In this document: positions 1 to 5,439 of the stretch, one piece after another
How positions within the stretch are numbered: position 1 is the first letter of the stretch
How the letters are laid out: the number at the start of each line of letters is the position of its first letter
Source of the DNA: Actinomycetota bacterium
GTDB taxonomy: Bacteria; Actinomycetota; Humimicrobiia; Humimicrobiales; Humimicrobiaceae
NCBI GenBank assembly: GCA_016927635.1
Contig: JAFGMJ010000276.1
Coordinates: forward strand, 1-5,439
DNA: 5,439 nucleotides
Direction: 5' to 3'
Translations under genes and position numbers: made by a program
Notes under the pieces: model-generated
Told to the model about the DNA's origin: nothing
Database searches by the model: none
The model's input: the letters and a program-made list of their open reading frames with translations, nothing else

Positions 1-45
1 ATCATAAAATTAATTGAATATTTAAATTAATAAAAGAGTAAAAAA
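1..45 (+). promoter_or_regulatory. AT-rich leader upstream of gltB1, with short inverted repeat
   Basis: This 45-nt stretch is almost entirely A and T and precedes the first gene of the operon. It contains a perfect 7-bp inverted repeat, ATTAATT at 9-15 and AATTAAT at 25-31, separated by 9 nt. It also contains a weak ribosome-binding stretch, AAAGAG at about 33-38, 7 nt before the ATG at 46. I see no convincing pair of -35 and -10 boxes: the TTGAAT at 14-19 has no matching -10 at normal spacing. The operon promoter may lie upstream of the window. In DNA this AT-rich the repeat may be chance, so an operator role is only a guess. Confidence 0.2.
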
Positions 46-1182
46 ATGGATTTGATTAAAACCGGCAGCAGCAGAGCACAGTACCCTGATTACAGGGTAC
101 CTTCAGGCTGCGCAGTGTTCGGAATTTTAAATGAGAGCGGCAGCGCTTTCAGCGGCAGCAAGATAATTGATGGCATTGAAATGATGCATGACCGCTCAAA
201 CGGCCTTGGCGGAGGATTTGCGGCATATGGCATATACCCCCAATATAAAGATGAATGGGCTTTTCATATCCTTTATGATGATAAAACTTCAAAGGACTCT
301 ATGGAGGATATGCTGAAAAAAACGTTTGATATAGTCTACTCTGAAGAGATTCCTACAAAAAGGTCATCAGCAATAATTGACCCACCGATTATATACAGGT
401 ATTTCTTAAAATTAAAAGATATATATGCTCTGTATGAAAGAAACGTGCCCGTTGATGATTTTAATGAAGATGATTTCATCGTTGATTTTGTGCTTAAAAT
501 GAACTTCAGGGCAAGCGGAGCGTATATTATTTCCAGTGGGAAAAATATGGGAATTTTTAAAGGCGTGGGTTTTCCTGAAGATATAGGGCGTTATTTCAGG
601 ATAGACGAATACAGCGGCTATCTGTGGACAGCGCACGGCAGGTTCCCTACAAACAGCATTGGATGGTGGGGAGGGGCTCATCCTTTCGGGCTTCTTAACT
701 GGAGCGTTGTGCATAATGGAGAAATATCTTCCTACGGCAGGAATCAGAGATATGTTGCAAGCCTTGGCTACCAGTGCAGCCTTTCAACAGACACTGAAGT
801 GCTAACATATCTTTTTGACTTGCTTGCAAGGAAAAAAAATATAGATATTGAAATTATGAATATGATACTTGCAGCACCTCTCTGGGAACAGATAGAAAGA
901 ATGGGCAGCAATGACAAGGCCCTTGCAAAGACTTTGAGGATAATTTATGGAGGGGCGCTTGTAAACGGACCCTTCAGCATAATAGTCGGGCACAATGATT
1001 TTATGTATGCGTTAAATGACAGGATAAAGCTGAGGCCTATGGTTGCAGCCAGGAAGGACAGCTATCTATTTGTTTCAAGTGAAGAATCGGCCATTATCAA
1101 GGTATGCCCTGAACCTGATACTATATGGAGGCCGGAAGGCGGCATACCGGTGATAGGCTTTGTAAATAAAAAGGATAAATGA
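46..1182 (+). CDS. gltB1: Split glutamate synthase, glutaminase (class II amidotransferase) subunit
   Basis: This 378-residue protein matches the N-terminal glutaminase domain of glutamate synthase made as a separate cytoplasmic subunit, as in archaeal-type enzymes. It should hydrolyse glutamine and pass ammonia to GltB2. The likely nucleophile is Cys22 in S-G-C-A-V-F-G; in this Ntn-hydrolase family the cysteine must become N-terminal, so residues 1-21 are probably a cleaved propeptide. Matches to the glutamine pocket are HGRFPTNS (197-204, compare HQRFSTNT in fused GltB), AHPF (211-214), HNGEI (223-227) and STDTEV (247-252). The C-terminal part has GPFSI (308-312), RPM (330-332) and SSEESAI (344-350). 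Residues 65-190 form a long variable stretch between the nucleophile region and the HGRF motif. No signal peptide or membrane segment is seen. The stop is 1 nt before gltB2. The start is the only ATG before Cys22, with a weak AAAGAG ribosome site. The alternative, another class II amidotransferase such as PurF or GlmS, is unlikely given the neighbours. Confidence 0.93.
   Translation: MDLIKTGSSRAQYPDYRVPSGCAVFGILNESGSAFSGSKIIDGIEMMHDRSNGLGGGFAAYGIYPQYKDEWAFHILYDDKTSKDSMEDMLKKTFDIVYSEEIPTKRSSAIIDPPIIYRYFLKLKDIYALYERNVPVDDFNEDDFIVDFVLKMNFRASGAYIISSGKNMGIFKGVGFPEDIGRYFRIDEYSGYLWTAHGRFPTNSIGWWGGAHPFGLLNWSVVHNGEISSYGRNQRYVASLGYQCSLSTDTEVLTYLFDLLARKKNIDIEIMNMILAAPLWEQIERMGSNDKALAKTLRIIYGGALVNGPFSIIVGHNDFMYALNDRIKLRPMVAARKDSYLFVSSEESAIIKVCPEPDTIWRPEGGIPVIGFVNKKDK
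81..100 (+). repeat. Perfect 8-bp hairpin within the gltB1 propeptide codons
   Basis: GTACCCTG at 81-88 and CAGGGTAC at 93-100 are exact reverse complements around a 4-nt ATTA loop; five of the eight pairs are G-C. The hairpin covers codons 12-19 of gltB1, starts 35 nt after the start codon, and ends 8 nt before the catalytic Cys22 codon. No T-run follows, so it is not an intrinsic terminator. It could slow early translation or be a protein-binding or RNA-processing site, or it could be a coincidence of codon choice. Confidence 0.5.
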
Positions 1183-1186
1183 TATG
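1168..1186 (+). promoter_or_regulatory. Ribosome-binding site and TGATATG stop/start junction, gltB1-gltB2
   Basis: AAAAAGGA, ending at 1175 within the last codons of gltB1, lies 8 nt before the gltB2 ATG at 1184. The gltB1 stop TGA (1180-1182) is separated from that ATG by a single T. This arrangement favours translational coupling, which would keep the glutaminase and synthase subunits in equal amounts. Confidence 0.7.
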
Positions 1187-2704
1187 GCATTGGAATTAAA
1201 CCAGTCTGAGTTTACAGTCGAGAGAGATTTGGATAAATGCATTGCATGTGAGGTTTGTGTGAGGCAGTGCTCAAATGATGTGCATGAATTTGATGCGGAC
1301 GACAAAACAGTTTTAAGCGAAAGCTCAAAATGCGTCGGATGCCACAGATGTGAGGAGCTTTGTCCAACCGGGGCAATTACAATAAAGAAAAAAGCTGCTG
1401 AGTTTAAAGAAAATTCAAACTGGCAGGCGGCTCATATAAAAAACATATATAAACAGGCTGAATCAGGAGGAGTAATACTTACAGGTATGGGTTCTGATAA
1501 ACCTCACACTGTTTACTGGGATCATATACTTTTCAATGCTGCGCAGGTTACAAATCCTTCAATTGACCCTTTACGGGAGCCGATGGAAATAAAGACTTTT
1601 ATTTGCGGAAAACCTGAAAATCTAAAAATCGAAAAACAAAACGGCCAATTCAAGCTTAAATCCAAAATGGGGCCTTATCTTGAACTTTTAACCCCCATTC
1701 TTTTTTCTGCAATGTCATATGGTTCTATAAGTTTAAATGCCTGCAAGTCACTTGCCGCTGCTGCAGCGGAGTATGGAACCTTTTATAATACCGGTGAGGG
1801 AGGCATGCACAAAGACCTTGCCCGGTATGCAAAAAACACCATTGTGCAGGTGGCTTCCGGGCGTTTTGGCGTGGACAGGGATTATTTAAGGAATTCGGCG
1901 GCAGTTGAGATAAAAATAGGGCAGGGGGCAAAACCTGGAATAGGTGGCCATCTTCCGGGAGAAAAAGTAACAGAGGATATTTCAGGCACAAGGATGATAC
2001 CGCAGGGCTCAGATGCAATTTCACCAGCTCCTCATCATGACATATATTCCATAGAGGATCTTGCACAGCTCATTGATGCTTTAAAGGAGGCAACAGATTA
2101 TGAAAAGCCTGTAGGAGTCAAAGTTTCTGCAGTGCATAATATTGCGCCAATTGCCAGCGGAATTGTACGTGCAGGTGCTGATTATATTGCCATTGACGGC
2201 TTCAGGGGCGGCACAGGGGCTGCGCCCCAGTCCATAAGAGATAATGTGGGTATTCCTGTTGAGCTTGCTCTTGCAGCTGTAGATACGCGCCTGAGGCAGG
2301 AAGGCATAAGGCACAGGGCTGCAATAATAGTTGCAGGCAGCATAAGGTCAAGCTCAGATGTTGTAAAGGCTATAGCGCTTGGCGCTGATGCTGTATATAT
2401 TGCAACTGCTGCGCTTATAGCTCTTGGCTGCCATCTTTGCCAGAAATGCTATACAGGAAAGTGCAACTGGGGAATAGCCACCCAGGATCCGTATCTGACA
2501 AAAAGGCTGAATCCTGAAATAGGTACAAGAAGGCTGCACTCTCTTTTAAGGGCGTGGTCGCTTGAAATAAAGGAAATGCTTGGCGGAGCAGGCATAAATG
2601 CAATTGAGAGCCTCAGGGGAAACAGGGAGCATTTAAGAGGCATAAATTTAAATGACAGGGAACTGTCAATACTGGGAATAAAACATGCAGGCGAGGCCTG
2701 GTAG
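1184..2704 (+). CDS. gltB2: Split glutamate synthase, ferredoxin-FMN synthase subunit
   Basis: This 506-residue catalytic subunit should reduce the 2-iminoglutarate formed from 2-oxoglutarate and ammonia to glutamate. An N-terminal two-cluster ferredoxin domain has CxxCxxCxxxC twice: Cys19/22/25/29 and Cys50/53/56/60. After a linker (about 70-165) comes the FMN-binding TIM-barrel synthase domain: FSAMSYGSIS (174-183), GEGG (204-207), GQGAKPGIGGHLPG (246-259), SPAPHHDIYS (280-289), DGFRGGTGAAP (338-348) and GSIRSSSDV (385-393). The [3Fe-4S] ligands are probably Cys416, Cys422 and Cys427, spaced CX5CX4C as in fused GltB, followed by GIATQ. Cys419 is an extra cysteine in that loop, and Asn428 sits where proline is common. 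The linker has no room for the central domain of fused GltB, consistent with archaeal-type enzymes. The N-terminal clusters are the expected entry point for electrons from the polyferredoxin encoded next. A stand-alone GltB-like protein of other function is the alternative, but gltB1 and gltB3 nearby argue against it. Confidence 0.95.
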   Translation: MALELNQSEFTVERDLDKCIACEVCVRQCSNDVHEFDADDKTVLSESSKCVGCHRCEELCPTGAITIKKKAAEFKENSNWQAAHIKNIYKQAESGGVILTGMGSDKPHTVYWDHILFNAAQVTNPSIDPLREPMEIKTFICGKPENLKIEKQNGQFKLKSKMGPYLELLTPILFSAMSYGSISLNACKSLAAAAAEYGTFYNTGEGGMHKDLARYAKNTIVQVASGRFGVDRDYLRNSAAVEIKIGQGAKPGIGGHLPGEKVTEDISGTRMIPQGSDAISPAPHHDIYSIEDLAQLIDALKEATDYEKPVGVKVSAVHNIAPIASGIVRAGADYIAIDGFRGGTGAAPQSIRDNVGIPVELALAAVDTRLRQEGIRHRAAIIVAGSIRSSSDVVKAIALGADAVYIATAALIALGCHLCQKCYTGKCNWGIATQDPYLTKRLNPEIGTRRLHSLLRAWSLEIKEMLGGAGINAIESLRGNREHLRGINLNDRELSILGIKHAGEAW

Positions 2705-2716
2705 TTTATTATTTAC

Positions 2717-2731
2717 GGGAGAATGGTTTTG
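2717..2731 (+). promoter_or_regulatory. Ribosome-binding site that favours a TTG start for the polyferredoxin
   Basis: The only Shine-Dalgarno-like sequence here, GGGAG at 2717-2721, is 1 nt from the ATG at 2723. That is too close for normal initiation. It is 7 nt from the in-frame TTG at 2729, which is ideal spacing. Starting at TTG gives a protein beginning M-K-R-I-F-I-D, a typical beginning for this ferredoxin family as I recall it. Confidence 0.6.
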
Positions 2732-3184
2732 AAAAGAATATTCATAGATGAAAAATACTGTATAGGGTGCAGGCTTTGCGAAATATATTGCCAGGTAAAG
2801 CACTCTAAAAGCAAAAAGATACTCAAAGCTTTCAGGGAAGGCCAGCCAGATATACTGTCCAGGGTGCTGGTTGAAGAAATAGGGCATGATTCTTTTGCAA
2901 TACAGTGCAGGCATTGCGATGATGCGCCATGCGTATCAGCATGTATCTCCGGCGCAATGACCAAAAATGAAAAAACCGGGGTTGTTGTCTGCGACCAGGA
3001 AAAGTGCGTCGGATGCTGGAGCTGCATAATGGTATGCCCGTATGGAGTAATAAAGAGGGATATATCAAGCGGAAAAGCAGCTTCAAAATGTGATCTTTGT
3101 GTTGACGAGGAAGTGCCAGTATGCGTTAAAAACTGTCCGAATGAAGCTTTAAAAATCGTACAATTTCCTGATGAGGAAAAGTGA
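2729..3184 (+). CDS. Polyferredoxin with four [4Fe-4S] sites (HycB/NrfC/DmsB-like electron-transfer subunit)
   Basis: This protein has 151 residues from the TTG start at 2729, or 153 from the ATG at 2723. Sixteen cysteines fall in four ligand groups. Numbered from TTG they are 11/14/17/21 (CxxCxxCxxxC), 60/63/68/72 (CxxCx4CxxxC), 93/96/99/103 (CxxCxxCxxxC) and 121/124/132/136 (CxxCx7CxxxC). This is the layout of HycB, NrfC and DmsB-type subunits, which carry electrons between a redox enzyme and a partner. Cys88 is an extra, probably non-ligand, cysteine. There is no twin-arginine or other signal, so it should be cytoplasmic. No hydrogenase, formate dehydrogenase or molybdopterin subunit is nearby. 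It sits between gltB2 and an FAD oxidoreductase, so the natural inference is that it relays electrons from that flavoprotein to the ferredoxin domain of GltB2. The family is clear; the specific partner is inferred from context. Confidence 0.9.
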   Translation: MKRIFIDEKYCIGCRLCEIYCQVKHSKSKKILKAFREGQPDILSRVLVEEIGHDSFAIQCRHCDDAPCVSACISGAMTKNEKTGVVVCDQEKCVGCWSCIMVCPYGVIKRDISSGKAASKCDLCVDEEVPVCVKNCPNEALKIVQFPDEEK

Positions 3185-3188
3185 TATG
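3172..3188 (+). promoter_or_regulatory. Ribosome-binding site fixing the oxidoreductase start, with TGATATG junction
   Basis: TGAGGA at 3172-3177, in the last codons of the polyferredoxin gene, lies 8 nt before the ATG at 3186. The polyferredoxin stop TGA (3182-3184) is 1 nt before that ATG, repeating the junction seen between gltB1 and gltB2. An in-frame ATG at 3171 overlaps this site and has no ribosome-binding sequence of its own, so 3186 is the better start. Confidence 0.7.
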
Positions 3189-4544
3189 AATACAGAAATT
3201 AAAAATATCAAAAAAGACTATCTTATAATCGGAAATTCTGCAGCAGGTATTTCTGCAGCAGAAAGCATAAGAAAAAATGATAAAAAAGCAAGTATTGCCA
3301 TCCTGACAATGGAAAAGTACCCAAATTATTCAAAGCCTCTGATAACTTATTATCTTGCAGGAAAACTTGACCTTGACAGGATAAATTTTAAAGACAGGGA
3401 TTTTTATAAAAAAAATAATATCGAGCTATGTCTTGAAAAGAAAGCTGTAATGTTAAACCCCCAAGAAAGATTTGTACTTACAGGTGACGGCAGCAAATAT
3501 TTTTATAAAAAGCTTCTTATCGCATGCGGGGCAAAACCGGCAATACCTCCTATAAAGGTAAGAGATGAGAATGAAAGCGTCTCTTCTCTTGACAGGGAGA
3601 TTGGAAAAATAAGGGGCGCATTTACGCTGACAACGCTTGAGGATGCAGTGGAAATTAAAAAATATATAAATGATTATTCAATAAAATCTGCTTCAATACT
3701 TGGAGGCGGACTTATAGGGCTTAAAGCCGCGGAAGCCTTCCTTGAGCTTGGCATTAATATAAATGTGATAGAGCTCTCAGAAATGCTTTTATCTGCTTCT
3801 TTTGATAAAACGGCTTCAGGCATAATAGAGGACAGGATAAAGCAGGCCGGAAGCAATATAATTACCGGCCAGACAATCGAAGAGATAATTATAAATAACG
3901 GGGCTGTTTTAGGCCTAAAATTGACAAATGGAAATAAAATCAAATGCAGCCTGCTAATTGTTGCAGCCGGTGTTTTACCGGATGATGCAATATTTAAAGA
4001 CACAGCGATAAAAACCGACAAAGGCATTATAGTAAACGAAAAGATGCAGACATCAATTCCTGATATATATGCCGCAGGCGACGCAGTCAAAAGCTATGAT
4101 ATTCTTTCCGGGCAGCCAAAAAATCTTGCAATATGGCCGGCTGCAGTCAGGCAGGGCAGCGTTGCAGGCATGAATATGTCCGGCAGGCCAGCTATATATA
4201 AGGGAGGCTTTCTTATGAATTCTGTAGAAATACTGGGAGTGCCTGTAATATCGCTTGGGCTCAGTAATGCAGAAATCAATGCCAGCCCCGCCGAGATAAA
4301 GGTCTATATCGTACATGATGCTTTAAAAAAAATTTACAGGAAAATCCTTGTCAGAAATGACAGGATAATAGGCGTAATACTATTGGGCGCCATTGAAAGA
4401 GCCGGTATATATTACGGGCTTATATATAACAGCATAGATATCTCAGAGCTAAAGGATAAAGTCGCCAGGGAAGATTTTGGTATTATCCAGCTTCCTGCAG
4501 ATTACAGAAAACACCTGGTGGTGGGGGAAGGCATAGAAGTATAG
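3186..4544 (+). CDS. FAD-dependent pyridine nucleotide oxidoreductase (NirB/NADH-oxidase-like), probable electron input for the split glutamate synthase
   Basis: This 452-residue two-dinucleotide-fold flavoprotein probably oxidises NAD(P)H and passes electrons to the polyferredoxin, replacing GltD. The FAD fold starts at IIGNSAAGISAAES (14-27), a GxxxxG variant of GxGxxG. YSKPLITYYLAGK (48-60) and ACGAKP (113-118) fit the nitrite-reductase/rubredoxin-reductase-like group. The NAD fold is ILGGGLIG (171-178), with Glu196 ending the second strand; an acidic residue there usually means NADH rather than NADPH. The second FAD motif is IYAAGDA (294-300), and a C-terminal domain follows from about 340. 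Its only cysteines are 82, 114 and 254. There is no CxxC disulfide and no cysteine at the NADH-oxidase or CoA-disulfide-reductase active-site position (around 42-50). It is therefore unlikely to be a thiol-based oxidase or peroxidase, which fits a simple electron-transfer role. It is distinct from GltD, having no N-terminal Fe-S domain. I am sure of the family; the partner is inferred from the operon. The start at 3186 was chosen by the ribosome site. Confidence 0.88.
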   Translation: MNTEIKNIKKDYLIIGNSAAGISAAESIRKNDKKASIAILTMEKYPNYSKPLITYYLAGKLDLDRINFKDRDFYKKNNIELCLEKKAVMLNPQERFVLTGDGSKYFYKKLLIACGAKPAIPPIKVRDENESVSSLDREIGKIRGAFTLTTLEDAVEIKKYINDYSIKSASILGGGLIGLKAAEAFLELGININVIELSEMLLSASFDKTASGIIEDRIKQAGSNIITGQTIEEIIINNGAVLGLKLTNGNKIKCSLLIVAAGVLPDDAIFKDTAIKTDKGIIVNEKMQTSIPDIYAAGDAVKSYDILSGQPKNLAIWPAAVRQGSVAGMNMSGRPAIYKGGFLMNSVEILGVPVISLGLSNAEINASPAEIKVYIVHDALKKIYRKILVRNDRIIGVILLGAIERAGIYYGLIYNSIDISELKDKVAREDFGIIQLPADYRKHLVVGEGIEV

Positions 4545-4547
4545 ATT

Positions 4548-4566
4548 AAGGATATTTGTTTAAATG
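4548..4566 (+). promoter_or_regulatory. Ribosome-binding site of gltB3
   Basis: AAGGA at 4548-4552 lies 11 nt before the ATG at 4564, slightly longer than ideal. An in-frame TAA at 4561-4563 immediately precedes this ATG, so no earlier start is possible. The next in-frame ATG, at 4588, has no ribosome site as good. The 19-nt gap after the oxidoreductase stop holds no terminator. Confidence 0.6.
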
Positions 4567-5439
4567 GAAATAAATACTGAAAACAAAATGATAAAAAGAC
4601 GCCAATTTACAATTGATGCAAAAGGCATGCATTACCGTAAGCTCAATGCAATAATAAAAGATATCTTTGAGGCTTCACTGGAAAAAATAAATCCCGAAGC
4701 GCTGCCGGATGTGCATAATAATTCATATGCCGTCAATAAGGGTTATGAAATAATAAAAATTAAAAATGTAATGGGGCAGAGATATATCGGTGACGGCATA
4801 AGAGGCGATTTGAAAATAAAAATATATGGCATTCCCGGAAATGATATGGCAGCATTTATGGACGGCCCTGAAATAGAAGTTTATGGAAATGCCCAGGATG
4901 GCTGTGCAAATACCATGAATTCAGGAAAAATAATAATACATGGAAGCTGCGGAGACATTGCCGGCTATTCGATGCGCGGAGGGGAATTATATATAAAAGA
5001 TAGCGTGGGATGGCGAAGCGGCATACACATGAAATCATATATGGAAAAGCTGCCGGTAATTGTAATTGGCGGCAGGGCGGGTAATTTTTTAGGCGAATAC
5101 ATGGCCGGGGGATTAATAATAGTGCTTGGAATTGATAAATTAAATGCCAGAGATAAAGACCTGGCTACTCTGGAAGAAGGCAGCCACAAAAATGCCACCC
5201 GGACATCCTATTATTTTGAAAAATTCTATTCCACTTATGAAAATTCTATTGTAGGGGATTTTGCCGGAACAGGAATGCATGGCGGAAGCATATTTATCCG
5301 CGGCGATATCGATGAAGATAAAACCGGAAAAGAAGTAAAAAAAATAAAACTTGAGCAAAAAGATAAAATACTGCTTGAAACCTATGTGAAGAATTACTGC
5401 AAATATTTTAATGCAGATTACAATAAAATTGTTTCAAAA
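4564..5439 (+). CDS. gltB3: Split glutamate synthase, GXGXG (alpha-subunit C-terminal) domain subunit, 3'-incomplete
   Basis: An open frame of 292 codons runs off the window end without a stop. It encodes the right-handed beta-helix GXGXG domain that forms the C-terminus of fused GltB and is related to FwdC/FmdC of formylmethanofuran dehydrogenase. The glycine repeats run from about residue 71: GQRYIGDGIRGDL (71-83), GNAQDGCANTMNSG (108-121), GSCGDIAGYSMRGG (127-140), VGWRSGIHM (148-156), IGGRAGNFLGEYMAGG (168-183) and GDFAGTGMHGG (231-241). This part is structural: in fused GltB it bridges the glutaminase and FMN domains, and no catalytic residues are expected. FwdC itself is unlikely because the neighbours are all glutamate synthase parts. 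It lies last, separated from gltB1-gltB2 by the two redox genes. Residues 249-292 are rich in lysine and less conserved-looking. The missing end is probably short, since family members have roughly this length. Confidence 0.92.
   Translation, partial: MEINTENKMIKRRQFTIDAKGMHYRKLNAIIKDIFEASLEKINPEALPDVHNNSYAVNKGYEIIKIKNVMGQRYIGDGIRGDLKIKIYGIPGNDMAAFMDGPEIEVYGNAQDGCANTMNSGKIIIHGSCGDIAGYSMRGGELYIKDSVGWRSGIHMKSYMEKLPVIVIGGRAGNFLGEYMAGGLIIVLGIDKLNARDKDLATLEEGSHKNATRTSYYFEKFYSTYENSIVGDFAGTGMHGGSIFIRGDIDEDKTGKEVKKIKLEQKDKILLETYVKNYCKYFNADYNKIVSK

Noticed and set aside
14..45. Promoter with TTGAAT as -35 box
   Set aside because: No acceptable -10 hexamer lies 16-18 nt downstream, and AT-rich leader sequence gives such single-box matches easily.
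1755..1769. Near-palindrome CCGCTGC-T-GCAGCGG in gltB2
   Set aside because: It is explained by a run of alanine codons (GCC GCT GCT GCA GCG), and its 1-nt centre cannot form a normal loop.
2729..3184. Polyferredoxin as a hydrogenase or formate dehydrogenase subunit
   Set aside because: The fold family is shared, but no catalytic subunit of either enzyme is present and both neighbours belong to glutamate synthase.
3171..3185. Start of the oxidoreductase at ATG 3171
   Set aside because: No ribosome-binding sequence precedes it, and it would overlap the good TGAGGA site that is correctly spaced for ATG 3186.
3236..3261. Direct repeat of TTCTGCAGCAG, period 15 nt
   Set aside because: It is in frame and encodes the two Ser-Ala-Ala parts of the FAD-binding motif; the repeated residues are explained by protein function.
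3845..3870. GGCCGG / CCGGCC inverted repeat with 14-nt loop
   Set aside because: Arms of only 6 bp, mid-gene, with no T-run; several such repeats are expected by chance in 5 kb.
412..5358. Many minus-strand open frames of 60-138 codons opposite the five genes
   Set aside because: They lie entirely within well-supported plus-strand genes, have no recognisable motifs or consistent ribosome sites, and their compositions look like antisense shadows.

Overview
The window holds five same-strand genes, the last cut by the window end. Together they form one compact operon for a split, archaeal-type glutamate synthase (GOGAT) with its own electron-supply module. The order is gltB1 (glutaminase domain), gltB2 (ferredoxin plus FMN synthase domain), a four-cluster polyferredoxin, a NirB/NADH-oxidase-like FAD oxidoreductase, and gltB3 (GXGXG domain, 3'-incomplete). 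About 99% of the bases after position 45 are coding. The gaps between genes are 1, 18-24, 1 and 19 nt, with no internal promoter or terminator that I can see. All longer open frames on the minus strand are shadows of these genes.

Working model, inferred from family knowledge plus context: GltB1 hydrolyses glutamine and releases ammonia. GltB2 uses FMN, a [3Fe-4S] centre and two N-terminal [4Fe-4S] clusters to convert 2-oxoglutarate plus ammonia to glutamate. GltB3 supplies the beta-helix scaffold that lies between these domains in fused enzymes. There is no GltD in the window. Its role, feeding NAD(P)H electrons, is probably split between the FAD oxidoreductase, which takes the hydride, and the polyferredoxin, which passes single electrons to GltB2. 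As I recall it, the same gene order occurs in Thermotoga-type and some clostridial or archaeal genomes, so the system is known in outline. The route and identity of its electron donor are less well settled.

Organism: the DNA is AT-rich (about 40% G+C by eye), with heavy use of ATA for Ile and AGG/AGA for Arg, Shine-Dalgarno-led genes and oxygen-sensitive Fe-S enzymes. This points to a strict anaerobe, either an uncultured or thermophile-related bacterial lineage or an archaeon. The sequence does not settle which.

Less expected details are a perfect 8-bp hairpin in the gltB1 leader codons just before the catalytic cysteine, a probable TTG start for the polyferredoxin, two identical TGATATG stop/start junctions, and an extra cysteine in the cluster loop of GltB2. 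I found no mobile element, CRISPR array, RNA gene or wholly new system.
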